A stretch of DNA of 64,000 bases from Mesobacillus subterraneus (GCF_003937825.1 NZ_RSFW01000010.1:62001-126000); one strand, 5' to 3'; positions 55,328 to 64,000 are shown, counted from the first letter of the stretch. Notes: generated from the letters alone by a model not told the origin. Program-made: numbers and translations.

Positions 55328-56449
55328 TTAGATTTGCTCTAATAAAGTTTTTGTTTCAGAGTAAACAAGGTCATGTGATTCTGCTACTGCTTTGTAAGTT
55401 ACATAACCGTTAAGCGTGTTGATGCCTTTCAGCAATGCTTCATTGTCCAGGCAAGCCTGCTTGTACCCTTTGTTCGCGATTTGAACCGCGTATGGCACTG
55501 TCACATTGGTCAGTGCGATCGTGGATGTTCTAGGTACAGCACCAGGCATGTTGGCAACTGCGTAGTGAACAACGCCATGCTTTTCATAAGTAGGGTTGTC
55601 ATGAGTCGTGATCCTGTCAGTTGTTTCGAAAATTCCGCCCTGATCAATTGCGATATCGACAACAACAGATCCCGGATTCATGGATTGGATCATTTCTTCC
55701 GTTACCAGTTTAGGAGCTTTGGCACCTGGAATCAATACAGCACCGATTACAAGGTCAGATGCTTTTACCGCTTCAGCGATGTTGAACGGATTTGACATGA
55801 GCGTCGTAATATCAGAACCAAAAATATCGTCCAGCTGGCGAAGACGGTCTGGGTTCAAGTCGATCATTGTTACCTCAGCACCAAGGCCTACAGCCATTTT
55901 AGCTGCGTTCGTTCCAGCGACACCGCCGCCGATGATTGTTACCTTTCCTCTTTGTACACCTGGAACTCCTCCAAGAAGGATGCCTTTTCCGCCGTGTACT
56001 TTTTCAAGGAACTGTGCTCCGATTTGTGTAGACATACGGCCAGCAACCTCACTCATTGGTGTTAACAATGGAAGTGAGCCATTTGCAAGCTGAACAGTCT
56101 CATATGCGATTCCAACAACCTTGTTCTCGATCAAAGCCTTCGTCAACTCTGGTTCAGGAGCAAGATGCAAATATGTAAATAAGATTAAGCCTTCACGGAA
56201 ATAACCGTATTCTTCTGGCAGAGGTTCTTTCACCTTCATGACCATATCCTGTGCCCATGCTTCCCCCGCAGAGCCTACGATCAATGCGCCAGCAGCTTTG
56301 TAGTCCTCGTCAGTGAAGCTAGAACCAAGACCAGCTCCTGTTTCAATGTACACTTCGTGACCGAAGTTCACCAGGTTGACTACTCCCGCAGGCGTCATAG
56401 CCACGCGATTTTCATTATTTTTTATCTCTTTAGGTACACCGATACGCAT
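55328..56449 (-). CDS. ald: Alanine dehydrogenase
   Basis: A 373-residue NAD-dependent enzyme that converts L-alanine to pyruvate and ammonia; in B. subtilis it supports growth on alanine and sporulation. N-terminal signature [20 protein letters not shown], substrate residues Lys74 and His95, NAD-binding [18 protein letters not shown] (about 173-190), and Asp in [10 protein letters not shown]. Own terminator; AGGAGG upstream. It stands alone between ppaC and a small gene. Confidence 0.97.
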   Translation of the reverse strand: MRIGVPKEIKNNENRVAMTPAGVVNLVNFGHEVYIETGAGLGSSFTDEDYKAAGALIVGSAGEAWAQDMVMKVKEPLPEEYGYFREGLILFTYLHLAPEPELTKALIENKVVGIAYETVQLANGSLPLLTPMSEVAGRMSTQIGAQFLEKVHGGKGILLGGVPGVQRGKVTIIGGGVAGTNAAKMAVGLGAEVTMIDLNPDRLRQLDDIFGSDITTLMSNPFNIAEAVKASDLVIGAVLIPGAKAPKLVTEEMIQSMNPGSVVVDIAIDQGGIFETTDRITTHDNPTYEKHGVVHYAVANMPGAVPRTSTIALTNVTVPYAVQIANKGYKQACLDNEALLKGINTLNGYVTYKAVAESHDLVYSETKTLLEQI

Positions 56450-56679
56450 TATTGCATACCTCCTATTTTAATAATTGCCCTATCATTTCGGCCCTGCCAC
56501 TACTATATCATTTTCCTTTGTAAAATGAATCATAGTATAGAGGAAAATAGAATAAAAGAAGCAAGGATGAAAACACTTTCATTTTAGTAGAAAAAAAGCC
56601 TTTTGGCAAAACAATTCGTACAGATTTACCTAAAATATACTATTCTGTATATTTTTAATTTTAAAAATATAATAAAAAT

Positions 56680-56710
56680 GCTTGCCGGGAACAACATATC
56701 CCCAGCAAGC
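56680..56710 (-). terminator. Terminator of the 52-residue protein gene
   Basis: GCTTGC...GCAAGC stem with inner GGGGA/TCCC pairing and ATTTTTATT following on the minus strand. Confidence 0.7.
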
Positions 56711-56721
56711 CCTCTTGTAAC

Positions 56722-56880
56722 CTACCTCAACTCTTCATTTTCCCGTTCCACAGCCGCTTTCATTTGCTCTTGCCCAACTACTCCGCTGTTATACGAATCC
56801 ATGATTTGCTGGCTTACCTGCATGACACCTTGATCATCAAAATCATAAAACGACTGTCCGTACTGCTCTTTCTTTTTCAT
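56722..56880 (-). CDS. Small acidic protein of 52 residues
   Basis: Starts MKKKEQYGQSFYDFDDQGV and ends ENEELR. It is hydrophilic, helical-looking, with many Gln and Glu (VSQQIMDSY, GQEQMKAAVE), and no membrane segment. AGGAGG lies 8 bases before the ATG and a terminator follows the stop, so it is a real small gene. I do not recognise a named family, though small proteins of this type occur in other Bacillus beside usp/ald. Function unknown. Confidence 0.7.
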   Translation of the reverse strand: MKKKEQYGQSFYDFDDQGVMQVSQQIMDSYNSGVVGQEQMKAAVERENEELR

Positions 56881-56986
56881 GGGTATTTCCTCCTTTTACA
56901 TGATGCTTGCAACTATAGTTTTCGTTGGATTGTCACAGCTATACCAAAGAAACTGTTGTATAATAAAGGTAAAGGAGGCGAGAACT

Positions 56987-57436
56987 ATGGCGCTATATTA
57001 TAAGAACATTTTAGTTGCCGTTGATGGTTCTAAAGAAGCAGCATGGGCTTTCAAGAAAGCCATTGAGATCGCAAAAAGGAACGATGCCAGTCTGGTCATG
57101 ACTCATATCATCGATTTGCGCACCTTTGCCACTGTGGAGGCATATGACCGCACCATCTCAGAGCGTGCGAACCAATTTGCCACAGAGCTTATGGAAAGTT
57201 ACAAGCAGCAGGCAATCGAAGCTGGAATCAAAGACGTCAGCTACGAAATCGATTATGGATCACCAAAGGTAAAAATTGCGAAAGATGTTGCTAAAAAGTA
57301 CAACGCCGACCTAATCATATGCGGAGCGACAGGCATGAATGCAGTAGAGCGATTCTTCATCGGAAGTGTATCCGAACACATCACCCGGTATGCATCATGT
57401 GATGTACTGGTCGTCCGGACTGACAAAGAAAACTGA
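56987..57436 (+). CDS. Universal stress protein (UspA family)
   Basis: A 149-residue single UspA domain: ILVAVDGSKEAAWAFKKA at the N-terminus and the ATP-binding motif GATGMNAVERFFIGSVSEHI (G-2x-G-9x-GS) near the C-terminus, followed by VLVVRTDKEN. It should bind ATP and take part in stress survival; the exact role is not known for Bacillus members. AAAGGAGG lies before the ATG at 56987; the frame extends upstream but without a ribosome site. Divergent from the small 52-residue gene. Confidence 0.93.
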   Translation: MALYYKNILVAVDGSKEAAWAFKKAIEIAKRNDASLVMTHIIDLRTFATVEAYDRTISERANQFATELMESYKQQAIEAGIKDVSYEIDYGSPKVKIAKDVAKKYNADLIICGATGMNAVERFFIGSVSEHITRYASCDVLVVRTDKEN

Positions 57437-57449
57437 TTACAATGGAAAC

Positions 57450-57470
57450 ACGCAGCCGATACGGCTGCGT
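57450..57470. terminator. Terminator between usp and argH
   Basis: Arms ACGCAGCC/GGCTGCGT with a 5-nt loop and GCTTGTTTTT on the plus strand. Confidence 0.82.
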
Positions 57471-57478
57471 GCTTGTTT

Positions 57479-58852
57479 TTATACAAAAAGAGACTTTCCC
57501 TTATCAATCTGGTTTTTGACCTGCGAAAATCCAGTTCCGCCGGCACTGTTTCTTCTCTCAACAGCGTTATATGGATTCAAAGCATCATAAATATCATCTT
57601 CAAATAAAGAATTCATTTCTTTGTATTCCTCTAACGGCAAGTCGGCAAGATAGCAGCCTTTTTGGATGCACTCCAGTACAAGCTTCCCTACGATTTCGTG
57701 AGCCTCCCGGAAGGGAACACCTTTCGCTGCTAGGTAATCGGCCAGTTCCGTGGCATTTGAGAAGTCGTTCTTGACTGAGCTCTCCATTTTTTCTTGTTTC
57801 ACCTTCATCGTACTTACCATTCCGGCGAAAATCTTCAGAGATCCTGTTACCGTTTTGACCGCATCGAACATGCCTTCTTTATCCTCTTGCATATCCTTGT
57901 TGTACGCCAGAGGCAATCCCTTCAATACTGTCAGCAATCCGATCAGGCTTCCGTATACACGGCCGGTTTTGCCGCGGATCAATTCAGCCATATCCGGGTT
58001 TTTCTTTTGCGGCATGATGCTGCTTCCTGTTGTGAATGCATCCGATAGTTCAACGAACTGGAACTCCTGGCTCGACCAGAGGATGATTTCCTCGCACAGC
58101 CGCGACAGGTGCATCATTAAGATTGAGCTGCCAGAGAGAAATTCAAGGATAAAATCGCGATCACTCACGGCATCCAGACTATTTTCATAGATCCCTTCAA
58201 AGCCAAGCAACTCGGCAGTGAAGTGACGGTCAATCGGGAATGTCGTCCCGGCAAGCGCCCCTGCTCCAAGCGGAGAAAGATTGATTCTTTTCAAACTGTC
58301 AGCATAGCGCTGTTTATCGCGTTCAAGCATCCAGAAGTATGCCATCAGATGATGGGCAAACGAAATGGGCTGTGCCCTCTGTAAATGGGTATATCCTGGC
58401 ATGATGGTTTCGATATTTTGTTCAGCCTGTTCAAGCAAGGTCTTTTGGAAATCGGCAATCAGCTCAATGATTTGAGCTACCTGCTCTTTCAGATACAGAT
58501 GCATGTCGGTCGCAACCTGATCATTCCTGCTTCTTGCTGTATGCAGCTTTCCGCCGAGCGGTCCGATCAGTTCTGTCAGATGATGCTCGATATTCAAATG
58601 GATATCCTCGAGTTTTGCCGAGTATTCCAGTTCCCCCTTGCTTGCCTGGTGCTGAAGTTTTTTCAGGCCCTCAATGATCTTTTGTTTTTCATCCTCTGTG
58701 ATGATCCCGCACTTCGCCAGCATTGTGGCATGCGCGATACTGCCATGAATGTCCTGGTCCGCTAATTCCTGGTCAAAGCCTATGGATGCACCGAACTCAT
58801 CCACCCATTCCGCGGCGGACCCGGTAAATCTGCCGCCCCATAATTTCTTCAC
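57479..58852 (-). CDS. argH: Argininosuccinate lyase
   Basis: A 457-residue fumarase-superfamily enzyme that splits argininosuccinate into arginine and fumarate. N-terminus [19 protein letters not shown]; catalytic His in [10 protein letters not shown]; signature loop [19 protein letters not shown] with the catalytic Ser. The start is GTG at 58852, overlapping the argG stop by 4 bases; the longer frame runs through argG and is not used. Last gene of argG-argH. Confidence 0.97.
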   Translation of the reverse strand: MKKLWGGRFTGSAAEWVDEFGASIGFDQELADQDIHGSIAHATMLAKCGIITEDEKQKIIEGLKKLQHQASKGELEYSAKLEDIHLNIEHHLTELIGPLGGKLHTARSRNDQVATDMHLYLKEQVAQIIELIADFQKTLLEQAEQNIETIMPGYTHLQRAQPISFAHHLMAYFWMLERDKQRYADSLKRINLSPLGAGALAGTTFPIDRHFTAELLGFEGIYENSLDAVSDRDFILEFLSGSSILMMHLSRLCEEIILWSSQEFQFVELSDAFTTGSSIMPQKKNPDMAELIRGKTGRVYGSLIGLLTVLKGLPLAYNKDMQEDKEGMFDAVKTVTGSLKIFAGMVSTMKVKQEKMESSVKNDFSNATELADYLAAKGVPFREAHEIVGKLVLECIQKGCYLADLPLEEYKEMNSLFEDDIYDALNPYNAVERRNSAGGTGFSQVKNQIDKGKSLFV

Positions 58853-60054
58853 ACTGTCACCTTCTTGCCCTGCACCATGCTGTGAACTACCGTTGGAAGT
58901 CCCCAAAGGTTAATGAACCCAACAGCTGCAGTGTGGTCAAATGCATCATCAGCTGTGTATGTTGCCAGTTTTTCATCATAAAGGGAATAAGGAGATTTTC
59001 TTCCTTCCACAATTGCATGGCCTTTGAATAATTTAACGCGTACCGTACCAGTTACATGCTTCTGGGTGGATTTTAAGAATGCTGCCAAAGCCTCCTGCAA
59101 TGGGGAGAACCATAAGCCTTCATATATCAATTCTGTCATCTTCTTTTCGATGACCGGTTTGAAATGGGCTACTTCTTTTACGAGGGTAATATCCTCGAGT
59201 TCCTTGTGCGCTTTAATCAATGTCATTGCTGCAGGGGCTTCATATACCTCGCGTGACTTGATGCCGACAAGGTGGTTCTCGACATGGTCGATTCTTCCGA
59301 CTCCGTGTTTGCCTGCCAATGCGTTTAGCTCCAGAATCAAATCTGAAAGCGGGTATGCTTTTCCATCAATCGCTGTTGGCACACCTTCAACAAATTCAAT
59401 CTCAATTACATCTGGCGTGTCGGGTGTGTCTTCCAATTCAGCTGTCAGTTCATATGCTTCGACTGGCGGAGCCTGCCATGGATCTTCAAGGATTCCGCAC
59501 TCATTGCTTCTTCCCCAAAGGTTCTGGTCGATGGAGAACGGGCTGTCAAGGTTGATCGGAATCGGGATGCCGTTCTTAGCGGCATAAGCGATTTCTTCCT
59601 CACGTGACCATTTCCATTCACGGACCGGAGCAATGACCTTAAGCTCCGGATTCAAGGCTTTGATCGATACCTCAAAACGCACCTGATCATTCCCTTTTCC
59701 CGTGCAGCCGTGCGCTACCGCTGAAGCCCCTTCCATTTCGGCGATTTCTACTAGTTTCTTAGAAATGAGCGGACGTGATAGAGCGGAAACTAGCGGATAT
59801 TTCCCTTCATACAATGCATGTGCCTGCAGTGCAAAAAGTGCATAATCATTAGCGAACTCTTCTTTCACATCCAAAACGTAGGATTGGATCGCTCCGACTT
59901 TCAATGCTTTTTCTTTGATAAATTGAAGGTCTTTTCCTTCCCCGACATCAAGACAGCAGGCAATTACAGCATATCCTTGGTCCTTTAACCATTTAATCGC
60001 AACAGAAGTATCAAGGCCGCCTGAGTAGGCAAGCACAACTTTATTATTTGTCAT
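58849..60054 (-). CDS. argG: Argininosuccinate synthase
   Basis: A 401-residue enzyme joining citrulline and aspartate with ATP to make argininosuccinate. N-type ATP pyrophosphatase motif [17 protein letters not shown] at residues 7-23, citrulline/aspartate binding in [15 protein letters not shown]-type sequence ([15 protein letters not shown]), and RWKWSREEE-like [10 protein letters not shown]. The other arginine genes are elsewhere. Its promoter is overlapped downstream by two ARG boxes, so ArgR/AhrC should repress argGH in arginine. Confidence 0.98.
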   Translation of the reverse strand: MTNNKVVLAYSGGLDTSVAIKWLKDQGYAVIACCLDVGEGKDLQFIKEKALKVGAIQSYVLDVKEEFANDYALFALQAHALYEGKYPLVSALSRPLISKKLVEIAEMEGASAVAHGCTGKGNDQVRFEVSIKALNPELKVIAPVREWKWSREEEIAYAAKNGIPIPINLDSPFSIDQNLWGRSNECGILEDPWQAPPVEAYELTAELEDTPDTPDVIEIEFVEGVPTAIDGKAYPLSDLILELNALAGKHGVGRIDHVENHLVGIKSREVYEAPAAMTLIKAHKELEDITLVKEVAHFKPVIEKKMTELIYEGLWFSPLQEALAAFLKSTQKHVTGTVRVKLFKGHAIVEGRKSPYSLYDEKLATYTADDAFDHTAAVGFINLWGLPTVVHSMVQGKKVTV

Positions 60055-60077
60055 TCTTATTAGCTCCTTCTCGGTTA

Positions 60078-60111
60078 GAATATTTATTCATTTATATAAA
60101 TTTTTATTCAT
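60078..60111 (-). promoter_or_regulatory. Two ARG boxes (ArgR/AhrC operator) of argGH
   Basis: On the minus strand ATGAATAAAAATT (complement of 60099-60111) and ATGAATAAATATTC (complement of 60078-60091) match the B. subtilis ARG box CATGAATAAAAATTCAAG. Their starts are 20 bp apart, two helical turns, just after the predicted transcription start. Confidence 0.85.
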
Positions 60112-60118
60112 GTTTATT

Positions 60119-60147
60119 AAATTAACAGGTTTGCTTCATTTTTTCAA
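60119..60147 (-). promoter_or_regulatory. Promoter of argGH
   Basis: TTGAAA (complement of 60142-60147) and TAATTT (complement of 60119-60124), 17-nt spacer. Confidence 0.75.
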
Positions 60148-60251
60148 GAACTTTTTTAAAATTCGCTTGAAGGACGGGTAAGCAGTGGAAGCGTGTATGA
60201 AAGTATAGTAGAATGGAAGCAATGATTATCGGATTGGGGGCACCATCAGAC

Positions 60252-60569
60252 ATGGAACAGTATTTTCTTTATAACAGCCGATTGGGCATTCCCCTGCCTG
60301 ACCTGAAGGAAAATTGGGATGGGTATGACATTGATACACAGCACGCCATCCTGCTCCACTGGGAAAAGATCCGCGGGAGCATCCCCGATCGGATTGCCGA
60401 GCTTGAAATAAACATCAACGTCAAACAGGCGCAGCTGTCAGATGAAAGCAATTTCATCCGCTCCTGCGAGTTGAATAGCGAAATTGCTGAACTAGCCTCC
60501 ATCATCAACGACCTCTGGCTCTGGTACCGGACCCATCAGGATATAACAAGTGATAAATTGCATCAATAA
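60252..60569 (+). CDS. Small conserved protein with coiled-coil centre
   Basis: A 105-residue soluble protein: N-terminal MEQYFLYNSRLGIPLPDL, a Trp-rich stretch (ENWDGYDIDTQHAILLHWEKIRG by position), then a heptad-rich helix (IAELEININVKQAQLSD) and ELNSEIAELASIINDLWLWY. I do not recognise a function. A family of such proteins is found in Bacillus, sometimes labelled as radical-SAM-like, but no CxxxCxxC cluster is present here, so that label is not supported. The ATG at 60252 has GGGGG upstream; earlier ATGs lack a site. Strong terminator follows. Confidence 0.65.
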   Translation: MEQYFLYNSRLGIPLPDLKENWDGYDIDTQHAILLHWEKIRGSIPDRIAELEININVKQAQLSDESNFIRSCELNSEIAELASIINDLWLWYRTHQDITSDKLHQ

Positions 60570-60570
60570 A

Positions 60571-60600
60571 AAATAGCCTGGAGAGAACTCCAGGCTATTT
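60571..60600. terminator. Bidirectional terminator after the 105-residue protein gene
   Basis: Perfect 13-bp arms AAATAGCCTGGAG/CTCCAGGCTATTT, A-run before and T-run after; overlaps the stop of the 54-residue gene on the other strand. Confidence 0.92.
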
Positions 60601-60759
60601 TTTGCTATTTTTCCTTGTTGCGATAAAGACTCCCAAAATCAAAAACACTGCTCCAGTTGCGCGCAACAACCCATTCTCCAATGGATTTAATTGATCTACA
60701 GTTGATCCAACCAAAATGGAGCCAAGTAATATAAAGGGTACGGCAATGAGGAATTTCAT
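60595..60759 (-). CDS. 54-residue two-helix membrane protein
   Basis: Starts MKFLIAVPFILLGSILVGS and ends ATRKNSKK. Two membrane helices (about 2-19 and 36-49) are separated by a short polar loop QLNPLENG, with a basic tail. Its ATG overlaps the stop codon of the acetyltransferase gene (ATGA), with AGGAG 9 bases upstream, so the two are translationally coupled. The stop codon lies in the terminator hairpin. Family unknown. Confidence 0.7.
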   Translation of the reverse strand: MKFLIAVPFILLGSILVGSTVDQLNPLENGLLRATGAVFLILGVFIATRKNSKK

Positions 60760-61277
60760 GTTGTCAATCTCCTGCCCATTATTACATATGGTTCACCTTC
60801 CGCGCTTGGATAAAACGAGTGTTTCAAAACGTGCCAGCCTAGGCGTTCATATAGCTTCTGGGCAGAATGATTAGTCTGTTGGGTTGTTAAAACCGCTGTT
60901 TTATGTACGACTCCGTCCAATAAAAGATTGATCAGCTCTTTTGCAAGACCCTGATTCCGATGTGCCGGGTGTACTGCCAATTCAACAAATTCAAAGCAAC
61001 CCTTCAGCCACTTATCATATTCCGATTCTGCAAATTCTTTTGCCATTAAATTATGATAGAATTGTCCGGGCAAAGAAGTGTAACCATATGAATAACCAAC
61101 AATTTCTCCATTATCATTTAAAGCTGCGAACCCTCTAAAGCCTTCATACCCTGAGTGTCTTACCAGGCGCTCCTCCCATGAACGATCCTCTTTATTCCAG
61201 ACCTCTTGATACAATGCAGCTATTTGTTTTAACAGAGAGGCATTTTCATCTATTCGTACTATTTCCATCACAGTCAC
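60756..61277 (-). CDS. GNAT family N-acetyltransferase
   Basis: A 173-residue Gcn5-related acetyltransferase: acetyl-CoA-binding motif A with ELAVHPAHRNQGLAKELINLLL (V-x-P-x-x-R-x-x-G-x-A), then TTQQTNHSAQKLYERLGWHV as motif B. The acceptor substrate is unknown. The start is probably GTG at 61277, 9 bases after GGAGGAG. It heads a two-gene unit with the 54-residue membrane protein. Confidence 0.88.
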   Translation of the reverse strand: MTVMEIVRIDENASLLKQIAALYQEVWNKEDRSWEERLVRHSGYEGFRGFAALNDNGEIVGYSYGYTSLPGQFYHNLMAKEFAESEYDKWLKGCFEFVELAVHPAHRNQGLAKELINLLLDGVVHKTAVLTTQQTNHSAQKLYERLGWHVLKHSFYPSAEGEPYVIMGRRLTT

Positions 61278-61389
61278 ATTCCGCTCCTCCTATATGATTG
61301 TTTTTATTGTCCATCGGTTTATTTCGATAACGACTGCACTTTCACCTTTTTATTAAACATTGCTTAATTACGGATAGCCGAGGTGATTT

Positions 61390-61709
61390 TTTTCGAAGTC
61401 CTCTATCTTCGGACATTTTGAGCGTCGTCACCGGGGATTTTGTCCGAAGTCCACCCATCTTCGGACATTTCAGCCGCTTCCACTGTTGATTTTGTCCGAA
61501 GTCCACCCATCTTCGGACATTTTGAGCGTCTCCGACGTTGATTTTGTCCGAAGTCCATCCATCTTCGGACATTTTAGCTGCTCCCTCCGTTGATTTTGTC
61601 CGAAGTCCATCCATCTTCGGACATTTTAGCCGCTTCCGCCATTGATTTTGTCCGAAGTCCACCCATCTTCGGACATTTCAGACGCTCCCTCCGTTGATTT
61701 TGTCCGAAG
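61390..61709. repeat. 52-bp palindromic hairpin array, copy 2
   Basis: Units start at 61390 (decayed left arm), 61441, 61493, 61545, 61597, 61649 and 61701, with spacing 51 then 52 throughout. Full units read TGTCCGAAG, TCCACCCAT or TCCATCCAT, CTTCGGACA, then a 25-nt linker such as TTTCAGCCGCTTCCACTG. The last unit is only a left arm. The 9-9-9-25 design and arm sequence are the same as in the array at 1949-2340, but loops and linkers differ. It fills most of the gap between the GNAT gene and the moaB terminator. Confidence 0.92.
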
Positions 61710-61807
61710 TCCCACTTGAGAAGGTCTTTCTCCATCGCTGGGATCTGACAGTCAATACTCATCCAACGCTCATAGCCTTCATAATGCTTTACGAAGCAAC
61801 AAAAAAA

Positions 61808-61834
61808 GGATGAAACCCATATAGGATTTCATCC
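61808..61834 (-). terminator. Terminator of moaB
   Basis: Arms GGATGAAA/TTTCATCC with seven T following on the minus strand. Confidence 0.85.
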
Positions 61835-61843
61835 ACGTTATTA

Positions 61844-62356
61844 TTATAAATCCTTCGTCAGTTCTCTTACGACATGTCCAATCTCCGGGATGATCAGCTT
61901 GTCCATCGCCAGGCGGACGGCGCCTGTTGATCCCGGTGTGGAGAATACCGCTCGGTCGTTGACGACGCCGGCGGCTGCTCGCGATAACAGGGCTGCCGAT
62001 CCGATATCTTCCTGGTAACTCAGCATGCGGAAGATTTCTCCGAAGCCCGGGATTTCTTTATCAAATACGCTCTGAACCGTTTCAATCGTCACATCTCGCT
62101 TGGCGATGCCTGTTCCGCCATTTGTCAGCACGACGTCTACATCCGGATTGCTGCAGCCTTTCAGAACTTCGGATCTGATCGGTTCAGCCTCATCTTTGAC
62201 GATGACGTAATCGACGATCTTGTGGCCCGCCGCCTCAAGCATTTCCATCATCAGCTTGCCGCTTTTGTCCGTATCCGGCGTCCTTGTGTCGCTTACTGTA
62301 ATCACCTTGCAGCGCACCTGGCTTGGTGCTGCCTGTTTGTGTTCCTGTGTGCTCAT
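61844..62356 (-). CDS. moaB: Molybdenum cofactor biosynthesis protein MoaB
   Basis: A 170-residue MoaB/MogA-fold protein that binds molybdopterin; it is thought to adenylylate it before metal insertion. Core motifs: VITVSDTRTPDTDKSG, VLTNGGTGIAKRDVTIE and FSTPGSTGAVRLAMDKLI. It lies between argG-type genes and ackA as in B. subtilis. ATG follows the EcsC-family stop codon by 3 bases, so the genes are likely co-translated. Confidence 0.95.
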   Translation of the reverse strand: MSTQEHKQAAPSQVRCKVITVSDTRTPDTDKSGKLMMEMLEAAGHKIVDYVIVKDEAEPIRSEVLKGCSNPDVDVVLTNGGTGIAKRDVTIETVQSVFDKEIPGFGEIFRMLSYQEDIGSAALLSRAAAGVVNDRAVFSTPGSTGAVRLAMDKLIIPEIGHVVRELTKDL

Positions 62357-62359
62357 CCT

Positions 62360-63196
62360 CTACAGCGCCCCTTTTTCTTTGAAGTATCTCATCTGGTAAA
62401 ATTTATGGGCAAAGTCCGTGACTCTTCTGGTCAACTGATAATTTGCGCCTGCTCCAATCGCCATGCTGATCACAGGCAGGCCTTGCAAATGCTTTTTACG
62501 GAATAGGAGAATCGCCATTCCTTTAAAAATTTGTTTGATCGGCTGTTCAAGCCATGTGACATCTGTCAGGTCCTCATTGCCCTGGTAAAAATAAAAGTCG
62601 TCCGCTTCCTCAAGGTCTCTTTTCAGCTCTTCCCAGCCCGCGCTCTGCATCCTTGCAGGCATGGTCGCAGTATGGAATACCTTCAAAGCGACCATCATCT
62701 CAAATGGAGTGTTGACTTCGAAGCCATATGTCATCGCGACCAGCTGCACAACCCTCAGGTTGATGACGGCCATTGCCGGCATATCTGCTCCGAGCACGAG
62801 GTTTCCGCCGCTGCCTGACATGCCGCCCTGAACCAAAGAATAAATCCGATGGCGGGCAATTTGCTGGCCTGCAATATATTCAAGTTGTTCGATCGGCAAT
62901 TTCCTTAAATCCTGGATCGTTTCCAATTCCGGCTGGAACACCCGTCCTGCCGCCAAAATCCGTTCTTTGGCGTCCATCTGCAGCTGCGCACCTTGAATCA
63001 TCGAGTGAAGGTGGAACAGCCCGCTGTCAAAAAGCGAGAAAAAACGTTCCTGGACTTCCTCCGGAAGAAGCGAAAACGATCGCTCGAGATACCGGTCGTA
63101 TGCTAATTCGAAATCATTCGGTTCGTAATCATACAGCTTGTTTTCCCAAACAGTTAATTCATCCAGCACCTTTTGTTCCCGTTCAGTCAAAGGCAT
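62360..63196 (-). CDS. EcsC family protein
   Basis: A 278-residue member of the EcsC family, named after the third gene of the Bacillus ecs transporter operon. Visible are a helical N-terminal half (TEREQKVLDELTVWENKLYDYE), the Gly-rich family centre YSLVQGGMSGSGGNLVLGADMPAM (about 125-148) and a late Gly/Ala stretch AIGAGANYQL. There is one amphipathic-to-hydrophobic stretch but no clear signal peptide. Function unknown. It is followed 3 bases later by moaB. Confidence 0.8.
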   Translation of the reverse strand: MPLTEREQKVLDELTVWENKLYDYEPNDFELAYDRYLERSFSLLPEEVQERFFSLFDSGLFHLHSMIQGAQLQMDAKERILAAGRVFQPELETIQDLRKLPIEQLEYIAGQQIARHRIYSLVQGGMSGSGGNLVLGADMPAMAVINLRVVQLVAMTYGFEVNTPFEMMVALKVFHTATMPARMQSAGWEELKRDLEEADDFYFYQGNEDLTDVTWLEQPIKQIFKGMAILLFRKKHLQGLPVISMAIGAGANYQLTRRVTDFAHKFYQMRYFKEKGAL

Positions 63197-63302
63197 CGAA
63201 TAACCTCCAGCATGTGCATTTTCTTCCAGTATAGCACAAAAAACCCTTCCACATGAAAAGGGCTGTATCCAACAGATCTATGAAAAAAATGGACCATAAA
63301 AA

Positions 63303-63325
63303 GGCAGAAGCATATCGCTTCTGCC
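63303..63325 (-). terminator. Terminator of ackA
   Basis: Arms GGCAGAAGC/GCTTCTGCC and TTTTT on the minus strand. Confidence 0.88.
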
Positions 63326-63333
63326 GAAAAAAC

Positions 63334-64000
63334 TTATTTTGCCAGACGCAGGACATCACGTGCAATCATGACTTCTTCGTCTGTCGGGATGACCATAACT
63401 TTAACTGGTGAGTGCGGGTAGCTGATGAATGCTTCCTCACCGCGAACCTTGTTCAATGCCGGATCCCAGTAGATGCCCATGAATTCTAGTCCTTGCAATA
63501 CGCGCGCACGAATCGCTGAGCTGTTTTCGCCGATTCCAGCAGTAAAGATGATCGCATCAACACCGCACATGCGTGCAGCGTATGATCCAATGTATTTATG
63601 GATTCTGTCACCGAATACCTTCAAGGCAAGCTCTGCACGTTCGTTGCCTTTTTCTGCTTCATCCTCGATATCGCGAAGGTCGCTTGAGAAGCCGGATACG
63701 CCGAGCATCCCACTCTCTTTGTTAAGGACCTGCAATACCTCGTCAGCAGTCTTGTCTGTTTTCTCCATGATATATGGGATAAGCGCAGGGTCAATGTTAC
63801 CTGAGCGCGTTCCCATTGTCACACCTGCAAGCGGAGTGAAGCCCATGGAAGTATCGATTGATTTGCCGCCTTCGATCGCTGCGATACTTGCGCCGTTGCC
63901 AAGATGGCAGGAAATCAGGCGAAGGTGTTCGACAGGGCGTCCAAGCATTTCAGCTGCACGCTGCGATACATACTTGTGTGAAGTTCCGTGGAAGCCGTAT
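63334..64000 (-). CDS. ackA: Acetate kinase, C-terminal part (cut by window end)
   Basis: The frame continues off the window; 222 C-terminal residues are visible, beginning [19 protein letters not shown]. This is the ASKHA-fold acetate kinase, which interconverts acetate and acetyl phosphate with ATP. The signature HGTSHKYV, the phosphate-binding [13 protein letters not shown], the adenosine motif [13 protein letters not shown] and the C-terminal EEVMIARD are all intact. In Bacillus it drives overflow acetate production and is activated by CcpA. An ATG inside this region at 63948 is internal, not the start. Confidence 0.97.
   Translation of the reverse strand, partial: YGFHGTSHKYVSQRAAEMLGRPVEHLRLISCHLGNGASIAAIEGGKSIDTSMGFTPLAGVTMGTRSGNIDPALIPYIMEKTDKTADEVLQVLNKESGMLGVSGFSSDLRDIEDEAEKGNERAELALKVFGDRIHKYIGSYAARMCGVDAIIFTAGIGENSSAIRARVLQGLEFMGIYWDPALNKVRGEEAFISYPHSPVKVMVIPTDEEVMIARDVLRLAK

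Noticed and set aside
61342-61762. Minus-strand frames of 62 and 106 codons across the second hairpin array
   Set aside because: Same reason: low-complexity repetition of the hairpin unit with frame changes between units.

Overview
The window is a chromosomal segment of a low-to-moderate GC Gram-positive, endospore-forming member of the Bacillaceae. The gene order is essentially the Bacillus subtilis block running from ysdC/infC to ackA (ysdC, ysdB, ysdA, rplT-rpmI-infC, thrS, ytxC, dnaI, dnaB, nrdR, speD, gapB, coaE, ytaF, mutM, polA, phoPR, mdh-icd-citZ, ytwI, ytvI, fxsA, pyk-pfkA, accA-accD, ytsJ, dnaE, ytrHI, nrnA, ytpI, ytoI, ytkL, argGH, moaB, ackA). Sporulation genes (ytxC, ytvI, ytrH, ytrI, ytaF) confirm a spore former. 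Differences from B. subtilis (hflKC, a FadR-type GntR regulator, a lone UreI-type channel, many intergenic repeats) point to a relative such as Mesobacillus or Cytobacillus; the genus is inference. I saw no rRNA, tRNA, insertion sequence, prophage or CRISPR array.

Layout. 1-9 kb: M42 peptidase, dimeric dUTPase, sigma-W-type ysdB, ysdA, the infC-rpmI-rplT operon with an L20-type leader and an AUU start, and thrS under a T-box. 9-13 kb: primosome genes dnaB-dnaI, nrdR and speD. 13-22 kb: gapB with CcpN-type boxes, coaE, ytaF, mutM, polA, then an hflK-hflC pair. 22-24 kb: two accessory genes, a duplicated membrane protein and a uridine-kinase-like enzyme. 24-41 kb: phosphate two-component system, a MaoC-like protein, TCA genes (mdh, icd, citZ), lower glycolysis (pyk, pfkA), and malonyl-CoA supply (accDA) with malic enzyme and a FadR-like regulator. 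41-51 kb: dnaE, sporulation membrane genes, nanoRNase, regulators and peptidases. 51-64 kb: queF with a preQ1 riboswitch, deoC-cdd, a UreI-type channel, ppaC, ald, usp, argGH with ARG boxes, moaB, an EcsC-family gene and the 3' part of ackA.

The most unusual content is intergenic. Two distant loci (1.95-2.34 kb and 61.39-61.71 kb) carry tandem arrays of one 52-bp unit built as 9-bp arm, 9-nt loop, 9-bp arm, 25-nt linker around TGTCCGAAG/CTTCGGACA. Three more loci (1-147, 14489-14572, 51255-51320) carry short cores (TAGTGA, GGATTA, TAGCGA) spaced exactly 21, 21 and 20 bp apart. Two further dispersed repeat families occur, each present twice. A FadR-type palindrome AGTGGTCNGACCACT lies before both accD and ytsJ, which suggests that the intervening GntR regulator couples malic enzyme to acetyl-CoA carboxylase.

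Gene-free stretches over 300 bases: 1854-2435 (52-bp hairpin array, then the ysdB promoter); 5004-5453 (infC leader and promoter); 7681-8036 (T-box leader); 12979-13288 (speD leader, gapB terminator); 14321-14647 (gapB promoter and GGATTA array); 21565-22188 (dispersed repeat and terminator, otherwise nothing seen); 27996-28415 (dispersed repeat and icd terminator); 30973-31338 (citZ leader and promoter); 33725-34048 (dispersed repeat and pyk terminator); 51870-52296 (preQ1 riboswitch, deoC control region); 61278-61843 (second hairpin array).
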